Part shown: in pieces, positions 1-5,325 of the stretch
Layout: each line of letters begins with the position of its first letter
Position numbering within the stretch: the first letter of the stretch is position 1
Assembly (NCBI GenBank): GCA_015488975.1
Contig: WFMT01000160.1
Location: 1-6,344, forward strand
Direction of reading: 5' to 3'
Source of the DNA: Campylobacteraceae bacterium
GTDB lineage: Bacteria; Campylobacterota; Campylobacteria; Campylobacterales; JALSKU01
DNA length: 6,344 nucleotides
The notes under the pieces: generated by a model
What the model was told of the DNA's origin: nothing
Database searches by the model: none
What the model saw: only the letters and a program-made list of their open reading frames with translations
Position numbers and translations under genes: made by a program

Positions 1-664
1 CCTCATTTACTATAAAAGGGACACTCGATATTGTCTCAACATTATTTACAAGGGTAGGCTCACCAAAAAACCACTCTGGCTCTTTTTGGTGAGGCTTAAG
101 TCTAGGATGTCCTCTTTTGCCCTCAAGTGATTCTAAAAGAGCTGACTTTTCCCCGCATATATAAGCTCCCGCACCTCTGTGAACTACAATATCAAGGTTA
201 AATCCGCTACCTTTTATATTTTTACCCAAAAAACCTTTTTCGTAAGCTTCGTCTATTGCTTCATTCAATATTTTTGCCGGATATGCATACTCGCCTCTTA
301 TGTAAATATATGCTTTATTGGCTCTTATCGCATAAGAAGTATCTATTATGCCTTCTATCAGCAAATGAGGATCTTTTTGCATTATCTGTCTGTCTTTAAA
401 AGTTCCAGGTTCGCTCTCATCCGCATTTACAGCAAGGTATTTAGGCCTATCGTCATACCCTTGCATAAGCTGCCATTTTTTCCCAGCAGGTGCGCCACCG
501 CCACCTTTTCCTCTTAGTCCGCTTTTGTCAACTTCTTCCACTACATTCTCAGGTGACATTTCAAAGATCTTATTCAAAGAAGAGTATCTGCCATTTTTTA
601 CGGCAATATCAATTTTATGTGAATTTTCAACATCAAAAAATTTACTTTCAATTTTTACTATCAT
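1..664 (-). CDS. nuoF: NADH-quinone oxidoreductase chain F (NuoF), 3'-truncated by window edge, atypical NADH pocket
   Basis: FMN-bearing subunit of the complex I peripheral arm, which normally oxidises NADH and passes electrons to FeS clusters. It starts at ATG 664-662, overlapping the nuoE stop as TAATG. Only a weak TGAG lies 8 nt upstream, so translation is probably coupled to nuoE. The 221 visible residues are about half of the usual ~430. FMN-site motifs are present: glycine-rich SGLRGKGGGG (48-57), NADESEPGTFKDR (80-92) and GAGAYICGE (164-172), followed by a PTLVNNVET segment (203-211). The C-terminal half, with the N3 cluster cysteines, lies outside the window. Oddity: against the Thermus Nqo1 sequence recalled from memory (ungapped in these blocks), the NADH adenosine pocket is changed: A58 for Phe70, L66 for Phe78, K173 for Glu185 and Q193 for Phe205. 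Family identity is certain; use of NADH is doubtful. Confidence 0.96.
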   Translation of the reverse strand, partial: MIVKIESKFFDVENSHKIDIAVKNGRYSSLNKIFEMSPENVVEEVDKSGLRGKGGGGAPAGKKWQLMQGYDDRPKYLAVNADESEPGTFKDRQIMQKDPHLLIEGIIDTSYAIRANKAYIYIRGEYAYPAKILNEAIDEAYEKGFLGKNIKGSGFNLDIVVHRGAGAYICGEKSALLESLEGKRGHPRLKPHQKEPEWFFGEPTLVNNVETISSVPFIVNE

Positions 665-1140
665 TACTCTAACTCATTTATAATTTTTTCTATTTTTTCT
701 ATGCTTAATTGCCCTATATATTTATCATTTAAGCTCATGACAGGAGCATCTGCGCAAGCCCCAAGACATTCAACTTCTTCTATTGTAAATTTACCGTCTT
801 TTGTAGTTTCTCCCGGTTTTATACCTAATCTTTGTTCCAACTTTTCTTTTATATTTCCACTGCCACAAAGTTTGCAACTTGCGGTTTTGCAAATACATAT
901 ATGATACTTTCCGGTTGGTTTTAACTTAAACATGGTGTAAAAAGTTGCGATAGAATAAATATCTGCTGCACTTTTTCCCAGTCTGCTTGCTATATACTTC
1001 ATAGCGTCCAAACTTATCCATCCCTCTTGTTCTTGAATGAGCCAGAGAGACGGAAGTGTCAAAGAGTCAATTTTGGGATATTTTTGTATCAATTTTTGAA
1101 ATTTCTTTTCATTTTCTTCATCAAATTTGAATTCGCTCAT
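664..1140 (-). CDS. nuoE: NADH-quinone oxidoreductase chain E (NuoE), [2Fe-2S] N1a subunit
   Basis: Thioredoxin-like ~24 kDa subunit that pairs with NuoF and carries the off-path [2Fe-2S] cluster N1a. It has 158 residues, the normal length for the short bacterial form. An N-terminal helical region contains a conserved ATFYTMFKLKPTGKYH stretch (65-80). The cluster ligands are C84 and C89 (CKTASC, C-x4-C) and C125 and C129 (CLGAC, C-x3-C), all present. Two extra cysteines, C82 and C92, sit beside the first ligand pair. The start is ATG 1140-1138, forming an ATGA overlap with the nuoCD stop. A GGAG about 10 nt upstream, inside the nuoCD end, supports it. Unlike its partner NuoF, this subunit looks canonical, so a working N1a module is expected. 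Confidence 0.97.
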   Translation of the reverse strand: MSEFKFDEENEKKFQKLIQKYPKIDSLTLPSLWLIQEQEGWISLDAMKYIASRLGKSAADIYSIATFYTMFKLKPTGKYHICICKTASCKLCGSGNIKEKLEQRLGIKPGETTKDGKFTIEEVECLGACADAPVMSLNDKYIGQLSIEKIEKIINELE

Positions 1141-2807
1141 CTATCAAGTTCTCCGGCAATAATATTTAAACTGCTTAAAGTTATAACAGCATCTGCAATC
1201 ATATATTCTTCGATGATATCAGGAAATGCACTCATAGCGTAAAAACAAGGTGGTCTGACTTTTACCTTATATGGTGTTCCGCTTCCGTCACTTACTATAT
1301 AAAAACCAAGCTCCCCATTTGTAGCCTCTATGGCACTGTAATACTCACCTTTTGGAACTTTTACTCCCTCATAAATCAGTTTGAATTGGTTCATAAGTCC
1401 CTCAATGTTATGATAAACATTATCTTTTTTTGGCAAAAAGACTTTTTTATCATTTACCGATATATCACCGCCTGGGAGTTTGTTTACTGCTTGCCTTATG
1501 ATAGAAATGCTTTGATTTATCTCTTCAAATCTCACCATCAATCTATCATAAACATCGCCGACACTCCCAACTGGTATCTCAAAATCAAATGTATCATAGT
1601 AGTAATATGGCTTAATAACTCTCAAATCATAAGCAATCCCGCAAGCTCTTAGATTTGGACCGCTCCAGCCGCTGCTTATGGCATCTTCTGCACTTATAAT
1701 ACCTACATTTTGAGCTCTATCTAAAAATATTCTGTTATGCTCTATCAGTTTTAAAGAGTCACTTACTCCTTTGGAGATATCTTTTAGGCAAAATTCCAAA
1801 TCATCGTTAAAACCATCATACAAATCCCATTTTACTCCGCCAATTCTCATATAAGCATTTGTAAGTCTCGCTCCTGTTAGCTTTGATAGTAAATCATAAA
1901 CACTTTCTCTTGGATTATACAAATACCAATAATTTGTAAGTGCACCCATATCTACCAAAGCCGCAGCAAGGCAGACAAGATGATCTATGATACGAGATAG
2001 CTCACCTATAATAACCCTTATAAACTTTGCACGATCTGGTATCTCTATTTCAAGAATTTTCTCAACCGAATCGGCAAAAGCTATATTATTAAGTATAGCT
2101 GAGCAGTAGTTTAGCCTGTCAGTATAAGGTATGATTTGATTATATTTATGATTTTCGCATGATTTTTCAAAACCTCTGTGGAGGTAGCCTATCTCACTTA
2201 CTGCGGTTATAATCTTTTCATCTTTTAAAGCAACAAAAGTTCTTATAGTCCCATGGCTTGCAGGATGAGCCGGACCTAAGTTTAAAAAAGTCAAATCTTC
2301 TTGCTCATCATACCCTCTGTATCTTAGTTTCTTGCTCATTTCATCCATCAAGTCATCAGTATCAAGACAAAGTTGTCTTTTTGTAATAGGATAATCTTTT
2401 CTTAAAGGGTATCCTATGAAGTTTTTATGATTTAATATTCTTTTTAAATTCGGATGCCCGGTAAAAGTTATGCCGTATTGGTCATAAGCTTCTCTTTCTG
2501 CCCAATTTGCCCCGTCAAAAATAGAACAAATGCTCTCTATTTGGGGGTTATTGTCATCAAGATAACTTTTTAGTATGATAGTATCAAGAAAATCACTACT
2601 TCTTAGTATATAAACTACTGCAAAACGAGATGACTTTTTTTCAATATAATTTAAATAATCAATAACGCTTAAATCAACAAAAAAAGTATATAAAAGCTCA
2701 TCTTTTGCATATCTAATAGCACTTTTTATATTGTCTTGAGAAAAGACATATATATCTTTCTCTTTTTGAAATTTATTTTGAAAATAATCCTCAAATTTTT
2801 GGATCAT
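1137..2807 (-). CDS. nuoCD: NADH-quinone oxidoreductase fused chains C/D (NuoCD)
   Basis: Fusion of the 30-kDa (NuoC) and 49-kDa (NuoD) subunits, which link the FeS arm to the quinone site. The frame opens at TTG 2810, but ATG 2807 is the better start because AAAGG lies 8 nt upstream. That gives 556 residues; numbering below counts the TTG as residue 1 (557). The NuoC part covers about 1-145, with the signature EREAYDQYGITFTGHP (105-120) and YPLRKDYP (134-141). A linker of about 30 residues follows. NuoD runs from about 173: GPAHPASHG (179-187), GYLHRGFEK (208-216), DRLNY (231-235) and the closing AGELDR. Quinone-site residues equivalent to Thermus His38, Tyr87 and Asp139 are H186, Y235 and D287. 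The usual Asp401 is N549, and the common FRERE motif reads YNPRE. E. coli NuoCD is also fused, at about 600 residues. It overlaps nuoB by 17 nt. Confidence 0.97.
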   Translation of the reverse strand: MIQKFEDYFQNKFQKEKDIYVFSQDNIKSAIRYAKDELLYTFFVDLSVIDYLNYIEKKSSRFAVVYILRSSDFLDTIILKSYLDDNNPQIESICSIFDGANWAEREAYDQYGITFTGHPNLKRILNHKNFIGYPLRKDYPITKRQLCLDTDDLMDEMSKKLRYRGYDEQEDLTFLNLGPAHPASHGTIRTFVALKDEKIITAVSEIGYLHRGFEKSCENHKYNQIIPYTDRLNYCSAILNNIAFADSVEKILEIEIPDRAKFIRVIIGELSRIIDHLVCLAAALVDMGALTNYWYLYNPRESVYDLLSKLTGARLTNAYMRIGGVKWDLYDGFNDDLEFCLKDISKGVSDSLKLIEHNRIFLDRAQNVGIISAEDAISSGWSGPNLRACGIAYDLRVIKPYYYYDTFDFEIPVGSVGDVYDRLMVRFEEINQSISIIRQAVNKLPGGDISVNDKKVFLPKKDNVYHNIEGLMNQFKLIYEGVKVPKGEYYSAIEATNGELGFYIVSDGSGTPYKVKVRPPCFYAMSAFPDIIEEYMIADAVITLSSLNIIAGELDR

Positions 2808-3315
2808 CAAGTAAGCCTTTGAAGTTTTTTACTCTATCTTTTAAAATAGATTCGTTTTTACTCATCTTTTGTACAGCCATAAGCCCGTCAAGTATGGCTT
2901 CTGGTCTTGGAGGACAGCCAGCAAGATATATATCCACTGGAATTATTTGATCAATCCCCTGCATTGTTGTATAATTATCGTAAAAGCCACCACTACAAGC
3001 ACATGCTCCCATGCTAATAACCCACTTAGGCTCACAAATCTGGTCATATATCATCTTTAAAACAGGTGCTTGTTTGTAAGTTATGGTACCGGCAACTATC
3101 ATAAGATCTGCTTGTTTTGGGACAAATCTTACAACCTCAGCACCAAATCTTGATATATCATATTTTGAAGAAGCTACACTCATAAACTCTATCGCACAAC
3201 ACGCAGTTCCGAAGATATAGGGCCACATTGAAGATTCTCTTGCCCAGTTGATAGCTTCATCAAGCCTTGTAGTAACAACTGAATCACCAAATATCGCTTC
3301 TGCTCCTACTGCCAT
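2791..3315 (-). CDS. nuoB: NADH-quinone oxidoreductase chain B (NuoB), [4Fe-4S] N2 subunit
   Basis: PSST-type subunit that carries the terminal cluster N2, which hands electrons to quinone at the NuoB/NuoD interface. It has 174 residues, normal length. The N2 ligands are the tandem pair C39-C40 (GTACCAIEF), C105 (SMGAC) and C134 (AGCPPRPE), all present. The conserved VAGTITYKQAPVL stretch (74-86) is also visible. C107 replaces the Asn/Ser usually found in the GACA[NS]SGG motif, adding a non-ligand thiol near the cluster. The start is ATG 3315-3313, with AAGG 7 nt upstream, and it overlaps the nuoA end by 10 nt. The stop lies inside the nuoCD start region, consistent with one transcript and coupled translation. 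Confidence 0.98.
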   Translation of the reverse strand: MAVGAEAIFGDSVVTTRLDEAINWARESSMWPYIFGTACCAIEFMSVASSKYDISRFGAEVVRFVPKQADLMIVAGTITYKQAPVLKMIYDQICEPKWVISMGACACSGGFYDNYTTMQGIDQIIPVDIYLAGCPPRPEAILDGLMAVQKMSKNESILKDRVKNFKGLLDDPKI

Positions 3316-3668
3316 TTTAAAGCCTTTTTCATATATACATAAACAAGTCCGGCAAAGAGAAAGGTTAAAAATAAAAACATTTCAACAAGACCGAAACTAC
3401 CGAGTTCCCTAACATTAATCGCCCAAGGAAAAAGAAAGACGATCTCTACATCAAAAATTATAAATAATATTGCAACAAGATAAAATCTGACATTATGCCT
3501 GTTGCCTATATCTCCTATGGGGTAAGAAACCCCGCTTTCATAAGTAAGATTTTTATTTTTTATTTTTTTGTTTGTAGGACCTAACTTTTTTGTTTTTAAG
3601 AACATGATAGGTATTAAAACAGCAAGTAAAAAAATTATTGAGCCAGAAAGTAGTAATTCCTGTGACAC
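3306..3668 (-). CDS. nuoA: NADH-quinone oxidoreductase chain A (NuoA), membrane subunit
   Basis: Small membrane subunit of complex I whose loop between helices 1 and 2 contributes to the quinone cavity. It has 120 residues with three predicted transmembrane helices at about 7-24, 63-83 and 93-112. The TYESG loop motif (42-46) and FYLVAILFIIFDVEIVFLFPWA (62-83 region) are characteristic of the family, including acidic residues D73 and E75 in helix 2. The start codon is GTG 3668-3666, supported by a strong AGGTGG six nt upstream. No in-frame ATG lies nearby. It is the first gene of the nuo operon, 76 nt downstream of a response regulator gene on the same strand. Confidence 0.96.
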   Translation of the reverse strand: MSQELLLSGSIIFLLAVLIPIMFLKTKKLGPTNKKIKNKNLTYESGVSYPIGDIGNRHNVRFYLVAILFIIFDVEIVFLFPWAINVRELGSFGLVEMFLFLTFLFAGLVYVYMKKALKWQ

Positions 3669-3674
3669 GATGCA

Positions 3675-3680
3675 CCACCT
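3675..3680 (-). promoter_or_regulatory. Ribosome binding site fixing the GTG start of nuoA
   Basis: AGGTGG on the minus strand, one mismatch from AGGAGG, ends 6 nt before the GTG at 3668. It decides the start because no ATG is available. Confidence 0.75.
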
Positions 3681-3706
3681 ATTTTATGTCTTATTTGCAA
3701 TGTAGC

Positions 3707-3719
3707 TGTTATGATAACA
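3707..3719. promoter_or_regulatory. Perfect 13-bp palindrome in the nuoA leader, possible operator overlapping a -10 element
   Basis: TGTTATGATAACA reads TGTTAT-centre base-ATAACA, a perfect 6+1+6 palindrome, 39-51 nt upstream of the nuoA GTG. On the minus strand it contains TATCAT (3716-3711), a 5/6 match to the -10 consensus TATAAT, which would start transcription near 3704. No convincing -35 is visible, which is common for sigma-70 promoters in Campylobacterota. There is no T-run after it, so it is not a terminator. Regulator unknown. Confidence 0.4.
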
Positions 3720-3744
3720 CAATTTTTGTAAAATGAGGGTAAGA

Positions 3745-5223
3745 TTAGTTTATATTTTTAGATTTTAAATCACTTATACTTAGCATTTTAAAATGATATT
3801 CCAGCTTGTCTTCTATTATGTCTTTTAATGTTTCATAAATATCCTTTACTGTAAATATATCTTTGCTCAATAATATAAAATCATCACCAAAAACTCTAAA
3901 CAGATAAACATTCTTTAGCTGACTTTTTAACCGATTGGCTATACTTTTTAAAGTTTTATCTCCAGTTAGCCATCCATATTTTTGATTGTATTCGGTAAAT
4001 TTTTTCAAAGACAACATATAAGCATATTTAAAATCCAAATTCTCACTATTGTCTGATAAAACCAAATCCAGATAGTTTTGATTATAAACATCACAAAGCA
4101 TATCTTTGTAGAAGTAGGCAAACCTCTCTTTTTCAAGATCGGTATGAGGAAGTTGGTTAATATTTTTATCTATATGGATATCTTTTAAAACTTTTAACGC
4201 AGCCTCAACAACTTCAGGATGAAACTGAACAAATTCATACTTTTTTAGTTCTTTTAAAGCTTGAGAAAGTGTTTTTCTTCCTTTGTATATTCTGTTTGTA
4301 GTCATGGCATCAAAAGCATCAGCGACTATTAAAACTCTTGCCAAGGGTGGTATTTCCTCGCCTCTTAAGCCTCTTGGATAACCCTTGCCGTCATATCTTT
4401 CGTGGTGAAAACGGATAATCTCAGCCAAATCTTTAAACATTGGTATATGAGTAAGCAGGCTGTAGCCAACTTCAACATGCTCTTTTATAAGTTTATATTC
4501 TATCTCATTTAAGCTTTTTGGCTTTAAGAGTATCACATCGGGCGTAGCTATTTTGCCAATGTCATGTAATATGGCTGCTTGATACAATCTTTCATACTTA
4601 TCTTTAACATAACCCATCTCTTTGGCTATCATTTTGCTATAATTTGCTACTCTTTTGCTGTGACCGGCCGTATAAGTATCTCTGTCTTCTATCATTTCCA
4701 CCATGGCAAGAAGCGTTTTTTCATAATTGTATTTTTGAAAATGTATTATACTGCTTAATTCTGCTGTTTTTTGTTCAACCATTCTTTTGAGGTATTTTTT
4801 ATAATTCTTATTTTCTATAAATTTATTTAGTTTATTTGTCACCTTAAACAATTCATAATTTAACTGTTCATAATCAAAAGGTTTTATGATGTAGCCGTCG
4901 ATACCAAGCTTGATAGCATTTATCATGTATTTTGTTTCACTGTGGGCTGAAGTTATAAGTATCGCTTGATCTTCATCAATCTTTTTTATCTGCTCTATCA
5001 TATCAAGGCCATTCATGTTTGGCATAGATAAGTCAGTTATAACAATATCAAATTTTTCTTTTTTATACAGTGCTATTGCTGCCCTACCATCATTTGCATG
5101 AACGACATGTTTAAAAAACTTTTCTAAATAATCAGACATTGTGGCTTGTATGGATAAATCATCCTCAACATACAAAACTTTAAAGTTTTTACTCATACTC
5201 TTTAAAGATTTTAAATCTATCAT
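3745..5223 (-). CDS. Response regulator with HD-GYP phosphodiesterase domain and degenerate C-terminal GGDEF domain
   Basis: 492-residue cytoplasmic signalling protein predicted to hydrolyse cyclic di-GMP under control of an unseen histidine kinase. The REC domain spans about 14-130, with acidic pocket E20-D21-D22, phospho-acceptor D64 (TDLSMPNMNG), T91 and K114. A helical, partly charged linker (about 131-170) follows. The HD-GYP domain spans about 171-350: H188 (GHS), H220-D221 with K224, H248, HHERYDGKGYP (273-283) and D302, so the metal-binding set looks complete. The C-terminal part (about 366-485) resembles GGDEF: DMLCDVYNQNYL (374-385), N413, TGD (420-422) and RVFGDDF (443-449). The signature is FGDDF, and the first metal Asp is S405, so cyclase activity is unlikely. 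Start ATG 5223 has a weak ribosome site (GGTAG); M10 is an alternative start. It is divergent from a CheB-CheR gene and upstream of nuoA on the same strand. Confidence 0.93.
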   Translation of the reverse strand: MIDLKSLKSMSKNFKVLYVEDDLSIQATMSDYLEKFFKHVVHANDGRAAIALYKKEKFDIVITDLSMPNMNGLDMIEQIKKIDEDQAILITSAHSETKYMINAIKLGIDGYIIKPFDYEQLNYELFKVTNKLNKFIENKNYKKYLKRMVEQKTAELSSIIHFQKYNYEKTLLAMVEMIEDRDTYTAGHSKRVANYSKMIAKEMGYVKDKYERLYQAAILHDIGKIATPDVILLKPKSLNEIEYKLIKEHVEVGYSLLTHIPMFKDLAEIIRFHHERYDGKGYPRGLRGEEIPPLARVLIVADAFDAMTTNRIYKGRKTLSQALKELKKYEFVQFHPEVVEAALKVLKDIHIDKNINQLPHTDLEKERFAYFYKDMLCDVYNQNYLDLVLSDNSENLDFKYAYMLSLKKFTEYNQKYGWLTGDKTLKSIANRLKSQLKNVYLFRVFGDDFILLSKDIFTVKDIYETLKDIIEDKLEYHFKMLSISDLKSKNIN

Positions 5224-5257
5224 AGTGCTACCAGCTTTGTTAATTTTTCTATCAAAT

Positions 5258-5286
5258 ATTGTATCATAATATGACTTTTTAGCTAA
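5258..5286 (-). promoter_or_regulatory. Predicted sigma-70 promoter of the HD-GYP response regulator gene
   Basis: The minus strand shows an extended -10, TGATACAAT (5266-5258), where TACAAT matches TATAAT at 5/6. A weak -35, TTAGCT (5286-5281), lies 17 nt upstream. Transcription would begin near 5251, giving a leader of about 28 nt before ATG 5223. Predicted by eye only. Confidence 0.5.
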
Positions 5287-5294
5287 TTATGATA
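5262..5294. repeat. 9-bp inverted repeat in the divergent promoter region
   Basis: TATCATAAT (5262-5270) is perfectly inverted as ATTATGATA (5286-5294) with 15 nt between them. Each arm includes the TG-extended part of one of the two divergent -10 elements, so the symmetry may reflect paired promoters, an operator, or both. Confidence 0.6.
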
Positions 5295-5298
5295 GAAT
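5271..5298 (+). promoter_or_regulatory. Predicted sigma-70 promoter of the CheB-CheR fusion gene
   Basis: The plus strand shows ATGACT (5271-5276, 4/6 to TTGACA), a 16-nt spacer and TAGAAT (5293-5298, 5/6 to TATAAT), preceded by TG at 5290-5291 as an extended -10. A start near 5305 leaves a leader of about 20 nt holding the ribosome binding site. Confidence 0.55.
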
Positions 5299-5314
5299 AA
5301 TCTATCCTAACAGC

Positions 5315-5320
5315 AGAAGG
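5315..5320 (+). promoter_or_regulatory. Ribosome binding site of the CheB-CheR fusion gene
   Basis: AGAAGG, extended by a further G, lies 5 nt before ATG 5326. It is a good match to the 16S anti-SD and fixes this start. Confidence 0.75.
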
Positions 5321-5325
5321 GAAAA

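Larger units (their letters stand above)
3669..3744. other. Intergenic gap between the response regulator gene and nuoA
   Basis: These 76 nt hold the nuoA ribosome binding site, the 13-bp palindrome and a possible -10. I see no GC-rich hairpin followed by a T-run, so there is no clear terminator for the upstream response regulator gene, and read-through into nuo is possible. Confidence 0.7.

Noticed and set aside
179..672. Plus-strand open frames of 112 and 60 codons
   Set aside because: They lie opposite nuoF, which has clear family motifs; their translations show no recognisable domain.
701..1242. Plus-strand open frames opposite nuoE and the nuoCD end
   Set aside because: Antisense shadows of well-identified genes, without homology signs.
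1404..1421. Inverted repeat AATGTT/AACATT around ATGATA inside nuoCD, resembling the nuoA palindrome
   Set aside because: It lies in conserved coding sequence with 6-bp arms and is easily explained by chance in AT-rich DNA.
1386..1652. Plus-strand open frame of 88 codons
   Set aside because: It is antisense to the conserved NuoD part of nuoCD and has no recognisable domain.
2808..2810. TTG as the nuoCD start codon
   Set aside because: The next codon is ATG with better ribosome-site spacing, so ATG 2807 was preferred; the difference is one residue.
2869..3060. Plus-strand open frame of 63 codons
   Set aside because: It is antisense to nuoB, which carries all N2 ligands; it is a shadow frame.
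3707..5294. TTATGATA (either strand) shared by the nuoA palindrome and both arms of the divergent promoter repeat, as a common operator
   Set aside because: The same 8-mer also occurs in nuoCD coding sequence (1408-1415 and, inverted, 1544-1551) and overlaps -10-like sequence, so a common regulator is not supported.
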